Under the pieces are notes generated by a model. It made no database searches. It saw only the letters and a list, made by a program, of their open reading frames with translations, and was not told the DNA's origin. A stretch of DNA of 64,000 nt from Pseudomonas rhizophila (GTDB lineage: Bacteria > Pseudomonadota > Gammaproteobacteria > Pseudomonadales > Pseudomonadaceae), in the NCBI RefSeq assembly GCF_003033885.1, contig NZ_CP024081.1, forward strand, positions 3,435,350 to 3,499,349, written 5' to 3'. A program made the translations under genes and the position numbers. Positions 51,657 to 58,647 of this stretch are shown piece after piece. Every line of letters starts with the position of its first letter. Within the stretch, counting starts at the first letter, position 1.

Positions 51657-52769
51657 TCAGCCAGTCACGGTCACCCAGCGCTGTTCCCTCGCCGCCAGGC
51701 GAATCGCCGCCGCCAGCCGCTCCACTTCCCAGGCTTCTGCAAAATCGGTCCCGTCGCCGCCTTGGCCAGCGAGGGCCATGATCAGTTCCTGGACTTCCAG
51801 GGTCTTCAATTCGTTGTACCCCAACTGATGCCCGGCCGCTGGGCTGAACGCGGCATAGCCCGGCAGATCCGGGCCGGCCAGCAGACGTTGGAAGCCCCCG
51901 TGGCCGACGCGGCACAGGCGCAGTTCATTCAGCCGTTCCTGATCGAACGCCAAGGTGCCGAGCGTGCCGCTGATCTCAAAACTCAGGTGATTCTTGTAGC
52001 CGTGCTTGAGCCAACTGCTGCTGACCGTGCCTCGGGCGCCGCTGGTGAAGCGCAGCAGGGCGTGGACCTGGTCATCCACGGCGATGGTGCGCTGCTCAGT
52101 GTTGCCGGCACTGGCGGGGCGTTGGCTGTGTACGGTCTGGCTGTCGGCACACACGGCCTCGACATCGCCCAATAAATGACGGGCCATGGCCAGCAAGTGA
52201 CTGCCCAGGTCCGCCAATGCGCCGCCAGCGTGGGCGGCTTCGCAGCGCCATGACCATGGTGAGGTCGGATCGGCCATGAAGTCTTCGCTGAACTCGCCCT
52301 GGAAACTGATGATCTGCCCCAGTTCCCCGCGCCGGATCATGTCACGCGCCCGTTGAATGACTGGATTGTGCTGGTAGTTGTAGCCGACCCGCGTGACCAC
52401 GCCGGCCGCCTTGGCTGCCCGTTGCATCTGGTCGGCCTGTTCCAGCGACACGGCCAGGGGCTTTTCACAATAAACCGGCTTGCCCGCTGCCAGCGCAGCC
52501 ATGGCCATCGGGAAGTGCAAATGGTTGGGCGTGGTGATGGCGATCAGGCCGACCTTCGGGTCGTCGATCAGTTGTTGCCAGTCGCTGTGGGCCGTCTCGA
52601 ACCCCCAGCTCTGGGCGCACTGCCGGGCACGCTGGGGATCGGCATCGGCCAGCGCCGCCAGTGTCAGGTTCAGGGGGAGGTCGAACACCGCTTTGGCATT
52701 GTGAAACGCCAAGGCATGGGCACGGCCCATAAAGCCAGTGCCAATCAGACCGATGCCGAGTTCGCGCAT
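51657..52769 (-). CDS. Gfo/Idh/MocA-family sugar or inositol oxidoreductase
   Basis: A 370-residue dehydrogenase. The Rossmann motif IGTGFMGRAHALAFHNA starts at about residue 9 and the conserved VYCEKPLAVSLEQADQM holds the catalytic Lys. A C-terminal domain follows with GSHLLAMARHLLGDVEAV. NAD(P)-dependent oxidation of a sugar, inositol or related polyol is expected. Two copies of a palindrome stand upstream and suggest control by a repressor not encoded here. The gene is alone on its strand in this stretch. Confidence 0.92.
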   Translation of the reverse strand: MRELGIGLIGTGFMGRAHALAFHNAKAVFDLPLNLTLAALADADPQRARQCAQSWGFETAHSDWQQLIDDPKVGLIAITTPNHLHFPMAMAALAAGKPVYCEKPLAVSLEQADQMQRAAKAAGVVTRVGYNYQHNPVIQRARDMIRRGELGQIISFQGEFSEDFMADPTSPWSWRCEAAHAGGALADLGSHLLAMARHLLGDVEAVCADSQTVHSQRPASAGNTEQRTIAVDDQVHALLRFTSGARGTVSSSWLKHGYKNHLSFEISGTLGTLAFDQERLNELRLCRVGHGGFQRLLAGPDLPGYAAFSPAAGHQLGYNELKTLEVQELIMALAGQGGDGTDFAEAWEVERLAAAIRLAAREQRWVTVTG

Positions 52770-52812
52770 GAGAAAGAGCCCTTTGAGTTTTTATTTTCAG
52801 AAGGGCTCTTTA

Positions 52813-52855
52813 TGGAATAAATATTCGCATATTGCAAATACTGGAATAAATATTC
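52813..52855. promoter_or_regulatory. Twin palindromic operator-like sites
   Basis: TGGAATAAATATTC occurs at 52813-52826 and again at 52842-52855, 29 bp apart. Each contains the inverted repeat GAATA-AA-TATTC. They lie 44-86 bp upstream of the Gfo/Idh/MocA start on the minus strand. The form GGAA-N6-TTC resembles sites described for IolR-type RpiR repressors, so control of an inositol or sugar gene is a reasonable inference. Confidence 0.6.
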
Positions 52856-52879
52856 TTTTGTTGGCGCTCACTGCACCAC

Positions 52880-52976
52880 CCCCTGTGGGAGCGAGCCTGC
52901 TCGCGATAGCGGTGGATCAGTGACATCAATGCTGGCTGATCCAACGTCATCGCGAGCAGGCTCGCTCCCACAGGGG
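52880..52976. repeat. REP pair (REPIN-like)
   Basis: CCCTGTGGGAGCGAGCCTGC (near 52881) and CGAGCAGGCTCGCTCCCACA (near 52952) form an inverted pair of the same class as the array at position 1, but as a single unit. It lies between the Gfo/Idh/MocA promoter region and the SDR gene end. Confidence 0.92.
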
Positions 52977-52984
52977 AAACATCA

Positions 52985-53752
52985 TCAGGAGAGGAAACCC
53001 CCATCCACATTCAGCGCCACACCGGTGGTATAGCTGGACGCATCACTGGCCAGGTACAGCACCGCGCCGGCCATTTCGCTTGGATCGGCCACGCGCTTGA
53101 GCGGGATCTGCGCCAGGGCGGTTTTCAGGATCGCGTCGTTCTTGACCAGCGCCGAGGCGAACTTGGTGTCGGTAAGGCCCGGCAGCAAGGCATTGCAGCG
53201 GATGCCGAATTGCGCGCATTCCTTGGCGAACACCTTGGTCATGTTGATGACCGCGGCCTTGGTCACCGAGTAGATGCCCTGGAAGATCCCCGGCGAGATG
53301 CCATTGATCGACGCCACGTTGATGATGCTGCCGCCACCGTTTTCGCGCATCAGCTTGCCGGCTTCGACCGACATGAAGAAATAGCCGCGAATGTTCACGT
53401 CGACGGTTTTCTGGAATGCCCCCAGGTCAGTGTCCAGCACGTTGCAGAACTGCGGGTTGGTGGCGGCGTTGTTCACCAGGATGTCCAGGCGCCCGAACTG
53501 CTCGCGGATACCGGCAAATACCTGGCTGATCTGTTCCATTTCACCGATGTGGCAGGCGATGGCGGTCGCTTTGCCGCCAGCGGCGATGATGGCATCGGCC
53601 ACGTGCTGGCAACCCTCGAGTTTGCGGCTCGAGACGATCACATGGGCGCCTTGCTGGGCCAGCAGTTTGGCGATGGCCTCGCCGATGCCGCGGCTGGCGC
53701 CGGAAACGAAAGCGATTTTACCGTCGAGGTCGAACAACTGAGTCTTGGACAT
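52985..53752 (-). CDS. Short-chain dehydrogenase/reductase
   Basis: A 255-residue classical SDR. Cofactor motif GASRGIG (18-24), NNAATNP, and catalytic Ser148, Tyr161 and Lys165 (YSVTK). The closing YTTGVALNVDGGF is standard. It is transcribed with the phosphotransferase gene upstream (24 bp apart). Such SDR/APH-like pairs are found near acyl-CoA dehydrogenases and phenolic or fatty-acid catabolism genes, but the substrate here is unknown. Confidence 0.93.
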   Translation of the reverse strand: MSKTQLFDLDGKIAFVSGASRGIGEAIAKLLAQQGAHVIVSSRKLEGCQHVADAIIAAGGKATAIACHIGEMEQISQVFAGIREQFGRLDILVNNAATNPQFCNVLDTDLGAFQKTVDVNIRGYFFMSVEAGKLMRENGGGSIINVASINGISPGIFQGIYSVTKAAVINMTKVFAKECAQFGIRCNALLPGLTDTKFASALVKNDAILKTALAQIPLKRVADPSEMAGAVLYLASDASSYTTGVALNVDGGFLS

Positions 53753-53776
53753 GCTGTTTCCTTGTTATAGATGCGC

Positions 53777-54844
53777 TCAGAGCGTGGATTTGCTGATGAC
53801 CTGCAGGCTCATCTGCTCCAGCAGTTTGTTCATCTGAACGAACTGCGCGAAGCGTTTGTCCTGGGTCTGGCCATGGAAGAAGCGGTAGTAGATCTGTTGG
53901 ACGATGCCGGCCAGACGGAACAGGCCGTAGGTGTAATAGAAGTCGAAATTGTCGATGCGGATCCCGGAGCGTTCGGCGTAGTAATCGACGAACTCGCGAC
54001 GGGTCAGCATGCCCGGTGCATGGCTGGGCTGGCGGCGCATCAGTTGTACCGGGGCCGGATCGCCGGCTTCGATCCAGTAGGCGAGGCTGTTGCCCAGGTC
54101 CATCAGCGGGTCGCCAATGGTGGTCAGTTCCCAGTCCAGCACGCCGATGATCTGCATCGGGTTCTCTGGGTCGAGGATCACGTTGTCGAAGCGGTAGTCG
54201 TTGTGCACGATGCTGGAGGTGGGGTGGTCGGCAGGCATCTTCTCGTTGAGCCAAGCCTTGACCACCTCCCATTTCGGCGCGTCCGGGGTCAGGGCTTTTT
54301 CGTAACGGTCGCTCCAGCCACGGATCTGCCGGGCCACGTAGCCTTCGGGCTTGCCCAGGTCGGCCAGGCCGCAGGCCTTGTAGTCAACCTGATGCAGTTC
54401 GACGAGGCGGTCGATGAAGCTCTTGCACAGGGCTTCGGTACGGGCAGCGTCAAAACCCAGTTCCGGCGGCAGGTCGGAGCGCAGGATGATGCCCTTGACC
54501 CGCTCCATCACGTAGAACTCGGCGCCCATCACCGACTCGTCGGTGCAGTGCACGTAAGCCTTCGGGCAATAGGGGAAACCTTCGCGCAACTGATTGAGGA
54601 TGCGGAACTCACGGCCCATGTCGTGGGCGGACTTGGCTTTATGGCCGAACGGCGGGCGCCGCAGGACGAATTCCTGTTCAGGGTATTCCAGCAGGTAAGT
54701 CAGGTTCGAAGCGCCACCGGGAAACTGGCTGATCTGCGGCGTACCGGTCAGGCCTGGAATGTGGGCCTTGAGGTACGGGTCGATCAGACTGGCATCGAGT
54801 TCTTCACCGTCGCGGACACGGGTGGACTGATCAGTAAACGCCAT
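53777..54844 (-). CDS. Aminoglycoside-phosphotransferase-like kinase (ACAD10-type)
   Basis: A 355-residue protein of the APH/choline-kinase fold. The nucleotide-binding loop ISQFPGGASNLTYLLEYPEQ is near residues 38-57. The catalytic HNDYRFDNVI is near 210 and the metal-binding LDWELTTIGDP near 235. The ACAD10/11-like phosphotransferases phosphorylate hydroxyacyl-CoA or related substrates rather than antibiotics. It is first of a two-gene unit with the SDR; phosphorylation followed by oxidation or elimination is a plausible joint function. Confidence 0.9.
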   Translation of the reverse strand: MAFTDQSTRVRDGEELDASLIDPYLKAHIPGLTGTPQISQFPGGASNLTYLLEYPEQEFVLRRPPFGHKAKSAHDMGREFRILNQLREGFPYCPKAYVHCTDESVMGAEFYVMERVKGIILRSDLPPELGFDAARTEALCKSFIDRLVELHQVDYKACGLADLGKPEGYVARQIRGWSDRYEKALTPDAPKWEVVKAWLNEKMPADHPTSSIVHNDYRFDNVILDPENPMQIIGVLDWELTTIGDPLMDLGNSLAYWIEAGDPAPVQLMRRQPSHAPGMLTRREFVDYYAERSGIRIDNFDFYYTYGLFRLAGIVQQIYYRFFHGQTQDKRFAQFVQMNKLLEQMSLQVISKSTL

Positions 54845-55024
54845 GCTTATCCCTTCTGCTTATTTTGGAGGCCATCGATCATTGGCTAATCTAATGGCAG
54901 GTGAGAGGCGTCACAAGCACGCCAGGGTCTTATAGGTTAGCGTGTTGCAGGATAATCAGCGGGCCTGATGCCGGGTGGATGAGCTATGGTTTCAGCGTCT
55001 GTCGCTTTTCAGGGAGCCATCGCG

Positions 55025-55420
55025 ATGGGATGCCCGCAAGTCTGTGGCACCGCAACCTTGCAATGCAGTTTCGGCGCCGCCCCGGCGGTGCTCAATGTGC
55101 TGCCGGTCAATCGGCTGCTGACCGGCGGGATGCCGGCGGCGAATATCATGGATCACATTCCTCTGGTGAACATCACCAGCTTCGGTATGTGTCAAAGCCT
55201 GGCTAACCCAACCGTCGCCGCTGCGACTGCCGCGGCATTGGGCGTGCTGACACCCATGCCGTGCATTCCTGCCACCGCTACGCCCTGGATCCCCGGCGGC
55301 CCGCCGACCTTGCTGTTGGGCAACATGCCGGCCATCGATGCCAACAGCACCCTGATGTGTACCTGGGCCGGGGTGATCAAGATCGTCGTGCCGGGGCAGG
55401 TGCAGATGCTCATTCCCTGA
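55025..55420 (+). CDS. PAAR-like DUF4280-family protein
   Basis: A 131-residue protein rich in Gly, Pro and Ala. MGCPQVCGTATLQCSFGAAP, NVLPVNRLLTGGMPAANIMD and the closing VVPGQVQMLIP match DUF4280, a PAAR-like fold that caps VgrG spikes in type VI secretion. The start at 55025 has GGGAG upstream; the frame is open from 54986. It lies on the opposite strand from the T6SS genes and is convergent with the YwqK-vgrG unit, so it is probably expressed separately but used by the same machine. Confidence 0.87.
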   Translation: MGCPQVCGTATLQCSFGAAPAVLNVLPVNRLLTGGMPAANIMDHIPLVNITSFGMCQSLANPTVAAATAAALGVLTPMPCIPATATPWIPGGPPTLLLGNMPAIDANSTLMCTWAGVIKIVVPGQVQMLIP

Positions 55421-55450
55421 TTGGTGCGGACCTACAGGTAGGGATGATTT

Positions 55451-55545
55451 CCTGTGGGAGCGAGCTTGCGCGCGATAGCGGCGGTTCAGTTGGTGGAGAT
55501 GTTGGCTGTACCACCGTCATCGCGAGCAGGCTCGCTCCCACATGG
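55451..55545. repeat. REP pair (REPIN-like)
   Basis: CCTGTGGGAGCGAGCTTGCG and CGAGCAGGCTCGCTCCCACA form a single inverted pair of the main REP class between the convergent DUF4280 and YwqK-like genes. One arm has a small mismatch (GCGCGC for GCTCGC). Confidence 0.9.
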
Positions 55546-55564
55546 GTAAGGGGAAAGATAATAA

Positions 55565-56107
55565 TTATGCTTGCGCCGGATCACTCCAGCGCCTGAACCA
55601 CCAGCGCACCCTGGAAATCGGCTTGCCCTCGGCGTCCAGTGGTCGGCCGTCTTCGGCATAAGCGTGTGCCGGTTCCAGCAGTTGGCCGTTGAGGTAGCGG
55701 GCCTCGACGGCGGGGTTGCCATTGGGGTGCATGCGTCGATAACGACCGTCACGCACACCGTCACGATAGAACTCGGACTCGGCCAGTTGCCCATCGGGGA
55801 AATAGTTGTTCGCTTCACCGTGCAGCAACCCACCCCGATAAGCGGCCTGGCGCTGCAGCCCGCCTTCGGCGGCGTAGAAGCTTGCCACGCCCTGCAGTTT
55901 GCCTTTGACGAAGGGCAACACCGCCGAGACTTTACCGTTGGGGTGATACAGCGTGCTGGTGCCTTGCAGCTCACCTTGCTGATAGTTGAGTTTCGCTTGC
56001 GGGCGCTGGGTCTCCTCAATCTGCAGCGGGCCGTCGAGGTGGCCGTCGACCAGTTGCCCGCTCAGGTGACTGTCGCCACGCTCCACGTCGAGTTTTTTCG
56101 AGGTCAT
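55565..56107 (-). CDS. YwqK/MORN-repeat protein (T6SS-associated)
   Basis: A 180-residue protein made of MORN_2-type repeats, with phrases such as GKVSAVLPFVKGKLQGVASF, GGLLHGEANNYFPDGQLAES and GNPAVEARYLNGQLLEP. YwqK proteins are annotated as antitoxin or immunity-type and occur beside T6SS or contact-dependent toxin genes. It ends in a Trp-rich tail and lacks a signal peptide. GGGAG precedes the ATG at 56107, and the gene lies 13 bp after vgrG on the same strand, so they are co-transcribed. A role as immunity or adaptor protein is inferred only. Confidence 0.82.
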   Translation of the reverse strand: MTSKKLDVERGDSHLSGQLVDGHLDGPLQIEETQRPQAKLNYQQGELQGTSTLYHPNGKVSAVLPFVKGKLQGVASFYAAEGGLQRQAAYRGGLLHGEANNYFPDGQLAESEFYRDGVRDGRYRRMHPNGNPAVEARYLNGQLLEPAHAYAEDGRPLDAEGKPISRVRWWFRRWSDPAQA

Positions 56108-56120
56108 TGGCACGCTCCCG

Positions 56121-58130
56121 TCAGTTGACCTTCACCAAGCCGCCCTTGATGGTCAGCATGCCGCCGCCGTCCACGGTCTGTTCGGCGGCGGCCTTGTTCA
56201 CCAGGCTGATGCCGGCGTCGTTGGTCAGGGTGGTGCCGGCCTTGTTTTCCAATGACGTACCGGCCTGGTTGCTCAGGGCGGTTCCAGCCTTTTGGCTGAT
56301 GGACGTGCTGGCCTGGGCCGCCAGGTCGGCACCGCTCTTGATCGCGAAACTGCCGCCGCTTTGCAGGGTCAGGGTGCCACTGACCTTGATGGTCAGGTTG
56401 CCGTCCACCGTCAGTTCATAGTTACCGGTGACCTTGTGCGCGTAGTTGCCCCCGGTGCTGTGGTTCTGGTCCGAACCCACGGTCACGGTGCGGGTGTCCT
56501 TCACATCGAGGCTGTCGCTGCCGGTCTGGATGGTCACGCTGCGTTTGCCCTTTTCCAGGGTGACGGTTTCGTCGCCTTCCTTGACCGTGCGAGTGCGCGC
56601 GTTCTGCACCGTGAGGGTTTCATCGTGACCGACCGTGGCGGTGGTGTCGTTGAGCACGTTGATGTTGAAGTCTTTCTGGGCCTGGAGAAAAACCTCCTCG
56701 GCGTCCTTCTTGTCCTCGAAGCGCAATTCGTTGAAACCGCCGCCGCCCTTGGACGAGTTGGTCTTGATCCCGGACTGGGTCTGGTTGGCCGGCAGCGCGT
56801 AGGGCAGGGCGTTGTCGCCGTTGTAGACACAACCGGTCACCAGCGGCCGGTCGGGGTCGCCGTCGATGAAGGTGACGATGACCTCCTGGCCGATGCGCGG
56901 CACGAACTGCATGCCAAACCCCTTGCCGCTCCAGGGCAAAACCACACGAACCCAGCAGGATGAACTCTCGTCGTTCTTGCCGGTGCGGTCCCAAGGGAAC
57001 TGCAACTTGATCCGCCCGTATTCGTCGGTCCAGATTTCTTCGCCGGCCTTGCCCACCACCAGTGCCGTCTGGGTGTGCATGCGGGGTTTTTGCGTGGTGC
57101 GGGGCGGTCGATAAGTCGTGGCCTTGGGAATCGCCTCGAAGCGGTTTCGGTAGCTATCGTGGCTGGCTTCGTGGCTGACCGAGGTCACCACCCAATCGAT
57201 ATTCAGCGTCGAGTCTTCATGGCCGGCGAGGGTGAACCAATACCCCGGCACCAGCCAACGGCAGTCGCTTTCGCCGACAAACCGCTTCTCCTGACTGCGC
57301 AGGCCATCCACCCGTTGTTTGGTCAACGCATCGCCCTGGCCCTTGGCGTCATAGCCGCCCGGATGCTCGTATATCGAACTCGGCCCGGCGACGGCTTCGG
57401 CCTGGCTGAAGAGCGAAGTCGTTGGGGTGGTGAATTGGTAATCGGTCGCCTGGTACACCCCGGCCACCGCTTGCAGGCACACCTGGCCTGAGCGGATGCC
57501 ATGCAGTTCCCGATCACCTATTTTCTGCCCGAGATAATTCACCGTCGGGCCATTGGGGATCGGCAAGAACGCATCATTGTTGTCAGCCAGCACCAGCGTG
57601 TGCGTGCCTTGCTCGTGGCTGAAAAACCAGAAAATCCCGTCTTCTTCCATCAAGCGCGAAACAAAGGCCAGATCGGTTTCGCCGTATTGCACGCAGTATT
57701 CGCGTGGTGTGTAGCTGCCGGTGAGTTTGAGCTGGAAATCGGTGAAACCATGGGCCTTGAAAATCGTGGTGACGATGTCCGAGGTGGCGAGGTTCTGAAA
57801 CACCCGATTGTTGCTCGCCAGGGTCAGCCACCAAAGCCACGGGCGCAATAAAAGTTGATAGCGTTCGGCGGTGGCGTCGGCGGGGAGCTGGCGGATTTCC
57901 GCGACCAGACAGTCCAGCGGGCGCAACAAGGCGTCCTTGTGCAGGGTCATGGTGACATGGCTGGCGACAGCGCTGGTGAGGGTCAGCGAAGGGCCGTCGT
58001 TGATGCCGTTGAGGATGTGCGAGCCCAACGCATTGAGGCTCTCTTCGCCGGACAGCGATTCCGGATACAGCGCCGACAGCGTGGCCGCGGTGAGGGAGAG
58101 GGTGGTGTTGCTGTCGGTGGAGCGGGGCAT
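56121..58130 (-). CDS. vgrG: Type VI secretion spike protein VgrG
   Basis: A 669-residue VgrG. It has gp27-like N-terminal domains (about 1-380, with SYTPREYCVQYGETDLAFVS and EDGIFWFF), an OB-fold region (EIWTDEYGRIKLQFPWDRTG) and a gp5-like beta-helix rich in V/T repeats (TVTLEKGKRSVTIQTGSDS, LTVDGNLTIKVSG). The C-terminus lacks an added effector domain. It assembles as a trimer at the tip of the Hcp tube and carries effectors. GAGGAC precedes the ATG. It follows the AT-richer small gene by 18 bp. Confidence 0.95.
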   Translation of the reverse strand: MPRSTDSNTTLSLTAATLSALYPESLSGEESLNALGSHILNGINDGPSLTLTSAVASHVTMTLHKDALLRPLDCLVAEIRQLPADATAERYQLLLRPWLWWLTLASNNRVFQNLATSDIVTTIFKAHGFTDFQLKLTGSYTPREYCVQYGETDLAFVSRLMEEDGIFWFFSHEQGTHTLVLADNNDAFLPIPNGPTVNYLGQKIGDRELHGIRSGQVCLQAVAGVYQATDYQFTTPTTSLFSQAEAVAGPSSIYEHPGGYDAKGQGDALTKQRVDGLRSQEKRFVGESDCRWLVPGYWFTLAGHEDSTLNIDWVVTSVSHEASHDSYRNRFEAIPKATTYRPPRTTQKPRMHTQTALVVGKAGEEIWTDEYGRIKLQFPWDRTGKNDESSSCWVRVVLPWSGKGFGMQFVPRIGQEVIVTFIDGDPDRPLVTGCVYNGDNALPYALPANQTQSGIKTNSSKGGGGFNELRFEDKKDAEEVFLQAQKDFNINVLNDTTATVGHDETLTVQNARTRTVKEGDETVTLEKGKRSVTIQTGSDSLDVKDTRTVTVGSDQNHSTGGNYAHKVTGNYELTVDGNLTIKVSGTLTLQSGGSFAIKSGADLAAQASTSISQKAGTALSNQAGTSLENKAGTTLTNDAGISLVNKAAAEQTVDGGGMLTIKGGLVKVN

Positions 58131-58148
58131 TGATTGTCCTCAGCGCCT

Positions 58149-58592
58149 TTAAATATCGTCAGGAAATCCTTCGACCGGGCCTGCCCATAAACACGACTCA
58201 ACCGGGAAAGGAACATTGTCCAGTTGATTGGTATTGACCCCAATGCGTTGAGCGCAAATTTTGTCAGGCTCGCCAACTTTTTTAATCTTGATGAATCCGC
58301 TATTTACGTAATCATCCACTTTCTTCATCTGTTTTGGTTTTATCCATGCGAGGTTGAAATACAAAACATAGACTTCTGACAGTTTGCTAATGCCGAGTTT
58401 TTCTTTTTTCTCTCGTATTTCAGACGGTGGTATGGTCGTTAAATAGAAACCTTCTTCATGCTGCTTTTTGAACCAGGCCCACTTTTGAGGTTGATTCATC
58501 GTGCATTTCCACTCCCGGACGGCGGGGGTGCCGATTTGATTATCAGTGATGGATTTGGCCGCTGACTGGGTGGTGTAGTGATAGAACTTCAT
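58149..58592 (-). CDS. Small AT-richer gene between clpV and vgrG, possible ART-fold cargo
   Basis: A 147-residue protein without transmembrane segments or signal peptide. The opening MKFYHYTTQSAAKSITDNQI resembles the (Y)HYT start of HYD1-type and other ADP-ribosyltransferase-fold toxins, where that His follows the NAD-binding strand. The middle is Lys-rich and no other catalytic residue can be assigned by eye. Base composition is visibly more AT-rich than the flanking T6SS genes, and codons such as AAA and TTT are common, which suggests later acquisition. It is 55 bp after clpV and 18 bp before vgrG on the same strand, so it is co-expressed. It could be an effector, an immunity protein or unrelated. 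Confidence 0.55.
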   Translation of the reverse strand: MKFYHYTTQSAAKSITDNQIGTPAVREWKCTMNQPQKWAWFKKQHEEGFYLTTIPPSEIREKKEKLGISKLSEVYVLYFNLAWIKPKQMKKVDDYVNSGFIKIKKVGEPDKICAQRIGVNTNQLDNVPFPVESCLWAGPVEGFPDDI

Positions 58593-58647
58593 AAGGGCTC
58601 CGGTCCAACTCAGAAAGTCTTAACAGGCGATGAACCACGACGGTTTG

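Noticed and set aside
52877..52980. Possible CRISPR repeat-spacer structure from the repeated GAGCAGGCTCGC units
   Set aside because: The repeats are inverted REP pairs without regular spacers or cas genes.
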